Source: Lachnospiraceae bacterium (lineage in GTDB: Bacteria; Bacillota; Clostridia; Lachnospirales; Lachnospiraceae). Taken from it: a stretch of DNA of 64,000 nucleotides. The notes beneath the pieces were generated by a model. It saw nothing but the letters and a program-made list of their open reading frames with translations, had not been told where the DNA came from and did not search any database. A program made the position numbers and the translations under genes. The stretch is from assembly GCA_910574865.1 (NCBI GenBank), contig CAJTDN010000009.1, positions 174,413 to 238,412 on the forward strand. The letters run 5' to 3'. Shown here one piece after another: positions 44,181 to 51,817 of this stretch; position 1 is the first letter of the stretch; every line of letters starts with the position of its first letter.

Positions 44181-45773
44181 ATGGGAATCTATTTAAATCC
44201 TGACAATAAGGGCTTCGAGCAGGCCATCCGCTCGAAAATATACGTGGACAAGACAGGACTGATTGCGTGTACGAATGAACTTCTGAATACGAAAGAACGA
44301 TTTGCCTGTGTCAGCAGGCCCAGGCGTTTTGGAAAATCCATGGCTTTGGAAATGCTGTCCGCCTATTATGGCCGCGGCTGCGATTCCAGAAAATTGTTCG
44401 CGGGTCTGAAAATCGAGGGCGATTCTTCTTTTGAGGAGCATTTGAACCAGTATGACGTGATTTATCTGAACATGCAGCAATTTTTAATAGGCGCGAAAAA
44501 ACAAGAACTCACGGAATATTTAGAAGCGGAAGTTTTAGAGGAACTTCTGGAAGAATATGGGTATCTTCTGAAAAGACAAAACATGGGGCTTGCCGACACG
44601 CTGCGTAAAATTTACGCGAAAAGCGGAAAGCAGTTTATTATCCTGATTGACGAATGGGATTGTGTGATGCGTGAACGCCAGGAATCGGAGGAGATGCAAA
44701 AGCAGTATCTTGATTTTTTGCGTGACCTGCTGAAAGACCAGACCTTTGTCGCGCTCGCCTATATGACGGGAATTCTGCCCGTAAAGAAATATGGAAAACA
44801 TTCTGCGTTAAATATGTTTCAGGAATATTCGATGACTAATCAAAAGGCCTTGGAGGAATACACGGGCTTTACGGAGGACGAGGTAAAGGAGCTGTGCGAG
44901 CGGTTTGACATGGATTTCGCGGAGGCGAGCAACTGGTATGACGGTTACATGCTCAAGAGATTTAAACATGTGTATAACCCGAAATCCGTGGTGGAAGCGA
45001 TGAGTTGCCGGGATTTTTCAAACTATTGGACTTCGACGGAGACTTACGAGGCGTTGAAAATATATATTGACATGGATTTTGACGGGCTTCGCACTGATAT
45101 CGTGAAAATGCTTGGCGGGGAACGTGTCAGGGTGAACACGCTTAGTTTCCAAAACGACATGAGGAATTTCAAAGTCAAGGATGACGTTCTGACACTGCTT
45201 ATCCACCTCGGTTATCTCGGATATGATTCCGAGAAAGAAGAGGCGTTCATCCCCAACAAGGAAATCGTCAGGGAATTTGAAAACGCGATGAGCGTCGGTG
45301 GCTGGCCGGAGGTGATGAAAGTCTTGAAGGCCTCCGAGCGGCTTTTAGAGGACACGCTCCGCTGTGATGAAGAAAAGGTCGCGGAAGGCTTGGACATGGC
45401 GCACATGGAAGTGGCTTCGATTCTGACTTACAATGACGAAAATTCACTGGGGTGCGCCATCGGCCTCGCGTACTACAGCGCGAGGAAGGATTACAAGATG
45501 ATTCGGGAGCTGCCGGCGGGGCGGGGGTTCGCGGACGTCGTGTTCCTGCCGCTGCCGTTTAGCGACAAGCCAGCGATTTTGGTCGAACTTAAATATGACA
45601 AGTCCGCGCGGACTGCCATAGAACAGATAAAAGAGCGGCAATACACGAAAGCACTGGAAGGGTATGCGGGAGAAATTCTGCTTGTCGGCGTGAATTATGA
45701 CAAGGATGACAAAAACAAGCCGCATACTTGCGTGATTGAAAAAATGAAAATTGAGTCGGCAAACCGAAATTGA
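44181..45773 (+). CDS. AAA-ATPase-like protein with C-terminal PD-(D/E)XK nuclease-like domain, copy 1
   Basis: 530 residues. N-terminal AAA-like domain (PF09820-type) with Walker A-like RPRRFGKSMAL near residue 51 and Walker B-like ILIDEWDCV near 158; C-terminal PD-(D/E)XK-like domain (PF08011-type) with FADVVFLPLP, LVELKYDKS. GAGGAGG precedes ATG 44181. This expanded family is frequent in gut Firmicutes and Bacteroidetes and its function is not known; nuclease and toxin/defence roles have been guessed. The neighbour gene is a near copy: long blocks are identical while residues about 98-150 and 210-300 differ strongly. Confidence 0.9.
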   Translation: MGIYLNPDNKGFEQAIRSKIYVDKTGLIACTNELLNTKERFACVSRPRRFGKSMALEMLSAYYGRGCDSRKLFAGLKIEGDSSFEEHLNQYDVIYLNMQQFLIGAKKQELTEYLEAEVLEELLEEYGYLLKRQNMGLADTLRKIYAKSGKQFIILIDEWDCVMRERQESEEMQKQYLDFLRDLLKDQTFVALAYMTGILPVKKYGKHSALNMFQEYSMTNQKALEEYTGFTEDEVKELCERFDMDFAEASNWYDGYMLKRFKHVYNPKSVVEAMSCRDFSNYWTSTETYEALKIYIDMDFDGLRTDIVKMLGGERVRVNTLSFQNDMRNFKVKDDVLTLLIHLGYLGYDSEKEEAFIPNKEIVREFENAMSVGGWPEVMKVLKASERLLEDTLRCDEEKVAEGLDMAHMEVASILTYNDENSLGCAIGLAYYSARKDYKMIRELPAGRGFADVVFLPLPFSDKPAILVELKYDKSARTAIEQIKERQYTKALEGYAGEILLVGVNYDKDDKNKPHTCVIEKMKIESANRN

Positions 45774-45868
45774 GTCGCATGAAACCAAGGGGCGATACGA
45801 GCGACAAGCGTAGCGTTTGCGATTCGGTTTGCGTCGGCAAACCGAAATCGAGGTTCGATTCTCGGTTT
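45759..45868. repeat. Inverted and direct repeats between the two AAA genes
   Basis: GCAAACCGAA (45759) pairs with TTCGGTTTGC (45823-45832); AAACCGA (45839) pairs with TCGGTTT (45862-45868). GTCGGCAAACCGAAAT occurs twice in direct order. The first arm overlaps the 3' end of copy 1. A related shorter piece (CGGCAAACTGGAATTGAG) follows copy 2 at about 47562. Confidence 0.65.
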
Positions 45869-45927
45869 AAGCTGATTGTCTGGGAAATAAATTTGACAAT
45901 AGTAAGTTGTTTTCGAGGAGGTGCGTT

Positions 45928-47541
45928 ATGGGTATATATTTGAATCCTGACAATAAGGGCTTCGAGCAGGCCATCCGCTCGAAAATATATGTGGACAAGA
46001 CGGGGCTGATTGCGTGTACGAACGAGCTTTTGAATACGAAAGAACGGTTTGCCTGTGTCAGCAGGCCCAGGCGTTTTGGAAAGTCCATGGCATTGGAAAT
46101 GTTGGCCGCCTATTATGGCCGCGGCTGCGATTCCAGAGGATTGTTTGCGGGGCTGAAAATAGAGGGCGATTCTTCTTTTGAGGAGCATTTGAACCAATAT
46201 GACGTGATTTATCTGAACATGCAGCGATTTCTCATCCGGGCGAAAAAACAGGACATGACGGAATATTTGGAGCAGTTGGTAATCAAGGATTTGCGGAAAG
46301 CGTATGGGGAAATGTTTTCTGAAGAAGAGACCGTTCTTGCGGCGGCTTTGGAACAGATTTATGCCGAAACCGGAAAACAGTTTGTCTTTTTGATTGACGA
46401 GTGGGACTGTGTGATGCGTGAACGCCAGGAATCAGAGGAGATGCAAAAGCAGTATCTTGATTTTTTGCGTGACCTGCTAAAAGACCAGACCTTCGTCGCG
46501 CTCGCCTATATGACGGGAATTCTGCCCGTCAAAAAATATGGGCAACACTCGGCATTGAACATGTTTTGGGAATACTCGATGACGGATCAAGGATTTTTGG
46601 AGGAGTATACGGGCTTTACGGAAGATGAAGTCAAGGAATTGTGCAATCGCTTTGATATGGATTTTAATCAGGCGAGTAGTTGGTATGACGGTTATCAGCT
46701 TACGAAATTTTCGCATATTTATAATCCAAAATCTATTGTGGAAGCCATGTGCCGTCGAAGGTTTTTAAATTATTGGACTTCTACGGAGACATACGACGCA
46801 TTAAAGCCTTATATTGACATGGATTTTGACGGGCTTCGCACCGATATCGTGAAAATGCTTGGTGGGGAACGTGTCAGAGTGAACACGCTTAGTTTCCAAA
46901 ACGACATGAGGAATTTTAAAGTCAAGGATGACGTTCTGACGCTGCTCATCCACCTCGGTTATCTCGGATATGATTCCGAGAAAGAAGAGGCGTTTATTCC
47001 CAACAAGGAAATCGTCAGGGAATTTGAAAACGCGATGAGCGTCGGCGGCTGGCCGGAGGTCATGAGGGTTTTGAAAGCCTCCGAGCGGCTTCTTGAGGAC
47101 ACGCTTCGTTGTGACGAGGAAAGAGTGGCCGAGGGGCTTGACATGGCGCACATGGAAGTGGCTTCGATTCTGACTTACAATGATGAAAATTCTTTGGGGT
47201 GCGCCATCGGTCTCGCGTACTACAGCGCGAGGAAGGATTACAAGATGATACGTGAACTGCCGGCGGGGCGGGGGTTCGCAGACGTCGTGTTCCTGCCGTT
47301 ACCGTTTAGCGACAAGCCCGCGATTTTGGTCGAGCTGAAGTATGACAAGTCCGCGCGGACTGCCATGGAACAGATTAAAGAACGGCAATATATGAAAGCA
47401 CTGGAAGGTTATGTGGGAGAAATCCTGCTTGTTGGCGTGAATTACGACAAAGATGATAAGAATAAGCCGCATAGCTGCGTGATTGAAAAGGTTACAATTC
47501 AGCCCCGTGTCAGCGCGGTGATTGGCTCGGGGCTGAACTAA
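45928..47541 (+). CDS. AAA-ATPase-like protein with C-terminal PD-(D/E)XK nuclease-like domain, copy 2
   Basis: 537 residues, same architecture as copy 1: RPRRFGKSMAL, FLIDEWDCV, FADVVFLPLP and LVELKYDKS. Residues 1-97, about 160-210 and about 305-510 are almost identical to copy 1, whereas about 98-155 (here LVIKDLRKAYGEMFSEEE) and 213-300 differ. The C-terminal tail (QPRVSAVIGSGLN) is unrelated. GAGGAGGTG precedes ATG 45928. The mosaic pattern suggests gene conversion keeping a shared frame, or selection to vary two modules. Confidence 0.9.
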   Translation: MGIYLNPDNKGFEQAIRSKIYVDKTGLIACTNELLNTKERFACVSRPRRFGKSMALEMLAAYYGRGCDSRGLFAGLKIEGDSSFEEHLNQYDVIYLNMQRFLIRAKKQDMTEYLEQLVIKDLRKAYGEMFSEEETVLAAALEQIYAETGKQFVFLIDEWDCVMRERQESEEMQKQYLDFLRDLLKDQTFVALAYMTGILPVKKYGQHSALNMFWEYSMTDQGFLEEYTGFTEDEVKELCNRFDMDFNQASSWYDGYQLTKFSHIYNPKSIVEAMCRRRFLNYWTSTETYDALKPYIDMDFDGLRTDIVKMLGGERVRVNTLSFQNDMRNFKVKDDVLTLLIHLGYLGYDSEKEEAFIPNKEIVREFENAMSVGGWPEVMRVLKASERLLEDTLRCDEERVAEGLDMAHMEVASILTYNDENSLGCAIGLAYYSARKDYKMIRELPAGRGFADVVFLPLPFSDKPAILVELKYDKSARTAMEQIKERQYMKALEGYVGEILLVGVNYDKDDKNKPHSCVIEKVTIQPRVSAVIGSGLN

Positions 47542-47656
47542 AACTTGAAAAGGTGAAATTTGATCCGGCAAACTGGAATTGAGTGGGAAAGCTGGATTAA
47601 AGGTATTGAAATGTGATGGTGAATGCGTTACAATGTTTTCGGAAGGAGATGATTCT

Positions 47657-47962
47657 ATATCACGGAAAACGGCAACATTAAATTGCAGGGTTGATTCGAT
47701 GGCGAAGCAATAGGCCGAATCCATTTTGTCGAGACTGGGAATTCCAATGTCAACGGCAATTGACATGTATTTGCAACAGATTAACCTCGTGGGAGGGATT
47801 CCGTTTTCGGTGGCTTTTTCAAAAAATCTATCTTTTGACGCGGAGTATATGTCAAAATCGGGAATCCATGCGGCGATACAAGAGGGGATTGATGATGCGG
47901 AAGCAGGCAGGGGAAAGGACGCGGCTAGTGTGTTTTTGGGCTTTAGGGAGAGCCATGGTTAA
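47657..47962 (+). pseudogene. Broken RelB/DinJ-type antitoxin
   Basis: In frame from 47657: SRKTATLNCRVDS-M-AKQ, a TAG stop at 47711-47713, then AESILSRLGIPMSTAIDMYL and a normal end (FLGFRESHG). GGAAGGAG lies 9 nt upstream, but the expected start codon is ATA instead of ATG. So the antitoxin carries two inactivating changes. A restart at TTG 47726 would lose the DNA-binding N-terminus. Its TAA overlaps the toxin ATG as in live pairs. Confidence 0.75.
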
Positions 47963-48153
47963 TGGGAAAATATCAGGTGTGAATTACGGAAAAAGCAGAA
48001 ATAGATATGGAAAACATATATCATCACATTGCGACAGAGAGTATGACATTGGAAGTGGCAAAATATGTTCTATTTCAGATTAGGGAGAGTCAAGTGGTAG
48101 TATTAAGGGTGTTGCATTGTATGCAGGATTTAGAAGGAAAATTGTTTGAGTAA
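47962..48153 (+). pseudogene. Broken RelE/ParE-type toxin
   Basis: ATG 47962 gives MGKYQV, then TGA at 47980-47982, then in the same frame ITEKAEIDMENIYHHIATES, the typical RelE/ParE N-terminal helices. After IRESQ the sequence no longer resembles the family and stops at 48153, well short of the usual 90-100 residues. Nonsense plus internal deletion: inactive. Confidence 0.7.
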
Positions 48154-48176
48154 TTAAAAATTTCAGGAGGTACGTC

Positions 48177-49157
48177 ATGGAAAACAACAAGAGACCGGAC
48201 AGTATGGAGCGCATCACGACGAAGGAATTGGCGGACGCGTTCATCGAGGAGCAGGTGAAGGCGCTTCAGGAGCAGGTTGGTGACAAGAAGGTGCTGCTCG
48301 CGCTTTCGGGCGGGGTAGATTCATCGGTGGTGGCCGCACTGCTCATCAAGGCGGTTGGAAAACAGCTCGTTTGCGTGCATGTGAATCATGGTTTGCTGCG
48401 AAAGGGCGAGCCGGAGCAGGTGGTGGACGTGTTCCGCAACCAGATGGACGCGAATCTGATATACGTGGACGCGGTTGACCGCTTTCTGGACAAGTTGGCG
48501 GGCGTTGCGGAACCGGAAAAGAAGCGTAAAATCATTGGTGCGGAGTTTATCCGCGTGTTCGAGGAAGAAGCACGTAAGCTTGAAGGGATTGAGTATTTGG
48601 CGCAAGGCACCATTTATCCGGATATCATCGAGAGTGATGGCGTGAAGGCGCACCATAACGTGGGCGGGCTGCCGGAAGATTTGCAGTTTGAGCTTGTGGA
48701 GCCGTTGAAATTCTTATACAAGGACGAGGTTCGTGTCGTTGGCAAGGCTTTGGGATTGCCGGACGGCATGGTGTACCGTCAGCCGTTCCCGGGACCGGGA
48801 CTCGGCGTGCGATGCCTGGGGGCGATTACACGTGAGCGCCTGGAAATCGTGCGCGAGTCCGATGCCATCCTGCGCGAGGAGTTTAAAAAGAACGGGTTGG
48901 AGGGCAAGGTCTGGCAGTATTTTACCGCCGTGCCGGATTTCCGTTCCGTCGGCGTCACGAACGGGGCGCGCACGTTCGCTTATCCGGTAATATTGCGCGC
49001 GGTCAACACGACGGACGCGATGACGGCGACCGTGGAGAACGTGCCCTTCGAGTTGCTTGAGCATATCACGGAACGCATCACCCACGAGGTGGAGGGCGTG
49101 AACCGCGTGCTCTATGACCTGACGCCGAAGCCGTGCGGGACGATAGAGTGGGAATAG
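48177..49157 (+). CDS. guaA: GMP synthase ATP-pyrophosphatase/dimerisation subunit, lacking the glutaminase domain
   Basis: 326 residues. PP-loop LSGGVDSS at residues 43-50, [10 protein letters not shown], and the dimerisation domain with [12 protein letters not shown] and [16 protein letters not shown] at the C-terminus. The usual about 190-residue class I glutamine amidotransferase domain is absent; AGGAGGTACGTC then ATG shows a genuine start, not a truncation by this window. It would amidate XMP with free ammonia or with a separate glutaminase subunit, as in archaea. No such subunit gene is in the window. Followed by a strong terminator. Confidence 0.93.
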   Translation: MENNKRPDSMERITTKELADAFIEEQVKALQEQVGDKKVLLALSGGVDSSVVAALLIKAVGKQLVCVHVNHGLLRKGEPEQVVDVFRNQMDANLIYVDAVDRFLDKLAGVAEPEKKRKIIGAEFIRVFEEEARKLEGIEYLAQGTIYPDIIESDGVKAHHNVGGLPEDLQFELVEPLKFLYKDEVRVVGKALGLPDGMVYRQPFPGPGLGVRCLGAITRERLEIVRESDAILREEFKKNGLEGKVWQYFTAVPDFRSVGVTNGARTFAYPVILRAVNTTDAMTATVENVPFELLEHITERITHEVEGVNRVLYDLTPKPCGTIEWE

Positions 49158-49164
49158 TAAGTAG

Positions 49165-49205
49165 AAAGCCGGGGAGCCGCATAAACAGCGGACTTTCCGG
49201 CTTTT
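49165..49205 (+). terminator. Rho-independent terminator after guaA
   Basis: AAAGCCGG...GCCGC pairs with GCGG...CCGGCTTTT (small internal loops), ending in TTTT. From 49206 to 49375 I see nothing. Confidence 0.85.
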
Positions 49206-49375
49206 GAGATGGGTTGTGAAAGAATGCAAAGTGGAAGTTGCCGTTGAGGCGGAAACCAAAGCGCCTATTATCTAAGTCTGGTGCTACAATTTTTCGCCGA
49301 AGAAGTCCTCTATCTTGTAGAGTATACCGTATATCTTCATGCGTAGCTCACAGATGGCGATTGGGATTATTTCAT

Positions 49376-49864
49376 TCAGTAAAGAGGAAGTAAAATTTTT
49401 TGCCCCACATATATTAGATTTACATTTTCAATGCCATTAAGTTCAATGATGATTCTAATATTCGTATTGTAATCCAGACCATGTTCTGAACAAATTTTGG
49501 CGAGAGTATCGCCAGCAACAACGGTGTAGACAGTAAACTTTGCGTTATTAGAATCTTCCTTGCTGCTTTCAACAAAGGCTTTCAACTCGTTCAATGTTTT
49601 TTCTTGGTTTTGTAGAGTAATCTCATGGTTTTCGAGCATTTCAATCAAATCGGCTGCCGTTGTTTGTTTATAACCATCAAGAATGCCGTTTACTAATTGC
49701 TCTTGTAATTTTGCAATGGTATCTGCCTGGTTGTTAATTATATTGCTCTGTGTTGAGAGTTCACCAAGGATTTCAATTTTTCCGTTTTTCCATTGAAAGA
49801 AGCCGCGTAGATTTTGAATTGGGTCAATTACATAAGCAATTTGAACTGATTTTAAAGGCGGCGG
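49376..49864 (-). pseudogene. 5'-truncated LysM-domain protein
   Basis: The C-terminal about 50 residues form a LysM domain (YTVVAGDTLAKICSEHGLDY, NGIENVNLIYVGQKILLP). Upstream the frame stays open and protein-like (DPIQNLRGFFQWKNGKIEIL, a coiled-coil KLQEQL segment) until an in-frame stop at 49865-49867, without an ATG and SD. TTG 49648 or ATG 49639 could restart a 90-residue product. The break coincides with the start of another gene fragment on the other strand. Probably a remnant of a phage- or cell-wall-related protein. Confidence 0.55.
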
Positions 49865-49960
49865 TCAAGCACTCTGTTTTGCAGGATGAGATGCCTAAGA
49901 AAATCTATATTGTGTCGGACATGGAGTTTGCCCACTACATTTATAATGCGGATGCCATGT
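49855..49960 (+). pseudogene. Fragment resembling a DUF2828/TROVE-like protein
   Basis: About 35 codons: EMPKKIYIVSDMEFAHYIYN followed by AD. The KKIYIVSDMEF stretch is characteristic of DUF2828 proteins as I remember them. Nothing before or after continues the domain. Confidence 0.4.
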
Positions 49961-50068
49961 GGCCATCCGCACGCCGGCATGAATTGTTTCAAATGTCAGG
50001 TATTATCGAAGGCATTCCCAAATTTTCCGATAAATTCCCGTGTATCTATGCCCGAACGACTGTCTTAC

Positions 50069-50233
50069 GACCCGAAAGGTTCCCCACAGTCCGAGCCAGA
50101 CGCCGTCAATCCCGCCAAAATAATAAAGATAGTCCCCGGCAACGTAGTTTTCCGTCACGTTCAGGTTAAACGCTTCCGATACCCCCAGTGTCTGGGCGGC
50201 GGAAAGAGACGGCTTGAAATCGGACGGTTCCCT
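50069..50233 (-). pseudogene. Fragment resembling the C-terminal end of a multicopper oxidase
   Basis: Frame encodes SEAFNLNVTENYVAGDYLYY then FGGIDGVWLGLWGTFRV, resembling the end of bacterial multicopper oxidase-like proteins. No copper-binding His clusters are present. A relic; the identification is tentative. Confidence 0.4.
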
Positions 50234-50316
50234 TCTCCATGACAGGCCCTTCATCGACCGTGTTGCTTTCTGTACACCGGCGCTACCTTTATAATTTAGA
50301 TTTCTTTCTGTTATAT

Positions 50317-50397
50317 GCAGAAGCCGCTAAAAAGGGAATGTATGCAAAAGCCGCTAAAAAGGGAAGGTATGCAAAAGCCGCTAAAAGGGGAATTCAT
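50317..50397 (+). repeat. 27-bp tandem repeat, three units
   Basis: Units start at 50317, 50344 and 50371 (core AGCCGCTAAAAAGGGAA). Translated they would read AKAAKKGRY-like, but no gene with an SD contains them. Preceded at about 50262-50285 by the motif TTTCTGTACACCGGCGCTAC shared with 51540. Confidence 0.9.
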
Positions 50398-50399
50398 GT

Positions 50400-51140
50400 T
50401 CATTGCTCCTTTTGTAAATAGGCGGAAGGGCTTTCTCCCATATGTTTTGCAAATACTTTCGAAAAGTAGCTGGCATCGGTGAAGCCGGTAAGGTGGGCGA
50501 CCTGGGTGATGGAATATTCTCCTTCTTGTAAATAGCGTCTTGCCATGCGGATGCGGAAGGCAATGTGGTATTGCGAAAGCGTCTGGCCGGTCTCGGCATG
50601 GAACTTTCGTGACAGCCCGGCGGGCGAAATCCCCAGGACATGGGCCAGGTTTTCTAAGTTCAGCTTGCTTTCAGGATTGGCTGTGACATGCCAGATGGCT
50701 TTCTGCACCACGTCACTGTATTTCCCATGCTCCGTATAGTTGGAAAAAGAACAGTAATCTTCCAGCATGTTTTTAAGTAATATGTCCGCGTCCTCTTTCG
50801 AGGTTGCCTTTTCTATCATGGTGTCATAATGCCGGCTGATGGCATGGAGGTAGAGCGGGTTCGGGGCGGACTTGATGGCGCACAACAGGCAGAACGTGTT
50901 CATGGAAACCAGCTGGTTGTGGAGCACGCGAAAATTTTCCCGCTCGGGGCTGTAAAGGGCGTTGACCGTGCGGATGTCGGCCCATAGTGTTTGCAAAATG
51001 TCGTAGGCTTGTTTGGCATCTCCCAGTTCGAGCGCGGTCATGAGTTTTTTCTGGCAAACGTAACGCTCAAAAATCAATGTTTCATGATAATTGCTGTGAA
51101 TGTACTTTTCCTTTTCCAATTCCAATTGATTTTGTTTCAT
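50400..51140 (-). CDS. AraC-family transcriptional regulator
   Basis: 246 residues. The N-terminal about 145 residues are helical with no cupin motif. The C-terminal AraC domain has LNLENLAHVLGISPAGLSRK and ITQVAHLTGFTDASYFSKVF. The start ATG 51140 has AAGGAACATAAGTC upstream (AAGGAA spaced 8). It lies divergent from the GPH transporter/CE15 genes and is the likely regulator of them. The 27-bp tandem repeats lie directly behind its stop codon. Confidence 0.87.
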   Translation of the reverse strand: MKQNQLELEKEKYIHSNYHETLIFERYVCQKKLMTALELGDAKQAYDILQTLWADIRTVNALYSPERENFRVLHNQLVSMNTFCLLCAIKSAPNPLYLHAISRHYDTMIEKATSKEDADILLKNMLEDYCSFSNYTEHGKYSDVVQKAIWHVTANPESKLNLENLAHVLGISPAGLSRKFHAETGQTLSQYHIAFRIRMARRYLQEGEYSITQVAHLTGFTDASYFSKVFAKHMGESPSAYLQKEQ

Positions 51141-51185
51141 GACTTATGTTCCTTTTTTCATTTATTGCAATTCTTTTGCTCCCAT

Positions 51186-51466
51186 GATACCACGAATTGC
51201 TCCGCACTTTGTGCTCGCGCAATTCTAAAACACCTCAAATCCGCGTATTTTTTAGGAAGTTCTTTTCGCTAAATTCGACCCTCGGTCTCATTAATCTCAA
51301 AGAACGACCTCGCACTGGACTCAAACTCCGCTTTTGTCAAGTTGCTTTCGGTCGAAAATAGCTGTTTTTCGGTGTTTTGCGAATCCTAAAGTCATGTATT
51401 GACATGCCCTAAAGGACTAGCTTCGCGTCGCGAGCATGTCATACATGGCTTTCAGACCCTGGCATT
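51186..51466 (+). repeat. Family B structured repeat, copy 3, interrupted by family A
   Basis: GATACC at the left end, arm 1 GAATTG/CAATTC, arm 2 AAACACC (about 51229)/GGTGTTT (about 51374), arm 3 CATGTAT/ATACATG. Right-end pairing is weaker (GGCATT). About 95 bp of family A DNA lie in the loop of arm 2. No gene between 51141 and 51817. Confidence 0.85.
51259..51354 (-). repeat. Family A structured repeat, copy 3, nested in family B
   Basis: Reverse orientation. GTTCTTT (51259) pairs with AAAGAAC (51299-51305); inner hairpin GACC-ctc-GGTC (51277-51287). Then CGACCTCGCACT and CAAGTTGCTTTCGGT, the reverse of the 77-bp unit. Confidence 0.85.
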
Positions 51467-51524
51467 ATTTTATCATAATTTACACAAAGATACAAAGAAA
51501 ATACTAGAATTCTTTGTGAAAATG

Positions 51525-51533
51525 TGCTATACT
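51525..51533 (+). promoter_or_regulatory. Extended -10 promoter candidate for the GPH transporter
   Basis: TG-C-TATACT is an extended -10 element; no good -35. Transcription would give a leader of about 280 nt containing the family D element. Confidence 0.5.
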
Positions 51534-51561
51534 TGAGTTGCTTTCTGTACACCGACGCTAC

Positions 51562-51706
51562 GGTTCAGCCAGACCACAGAAGGACGATAAATCGTACCCG
51601 TCCGGGCATACCAAATCAAATGCGCTTTGCGCCAGTGGACTCTGCGAGTCCGTCAAGGTATACCCAAGGGCACCCCTTAACCCATGCGCCAATGGGGCGG
51701 CTGAAC
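51562..51706 (+). repeat. Family D element in the transporter 5' leader
   Basis: Outer stem GGTTCAGCC (51562-51570)/GGCTGAAC (51699-51706). It encloses a copy (51594-51665) of the unit found in the serine hydrolase gene, with hairpins GCGC-ttt-GCGC and GGACTC-tgc-GAGTCC. Further GC-rich pairing follows at about 51730-51775. Could be a leader RNA or a mobile palindrome that landed in a leader. Confidence 0.75.
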
Positions 51707-51817
51707 GGCAACGTATTTGACGTAAGTAAGTGGCCTTCGCGGCATTTGCCAAATGTCTGCTTCGCGGCCGTTTGGCTCATTGCTTGCGGAAATTAAAAAG
51801 AGAGGAAGTGCAAAGGA

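Noticed and set aside
48100..48176. Purine riboswitch before guaA
   Set aside because: There are only about 25 nt between the toxin relic and guaA and no aptamer-like structure.
50281..50400. Small protein built from AKAAKKG-type repeats
   Set aside because: The frame has no credible SD and lies in a fragment-rich spacer; treated as a DNA tandem repeat.
51558..51752. 64-codon minus-strand reading frame that encodes the same peptide as the serine hydrolase insert
   Set aside because: It has no ribosome-binding site, is read against the transporter leader, and is explained by the family D DNA repeat.
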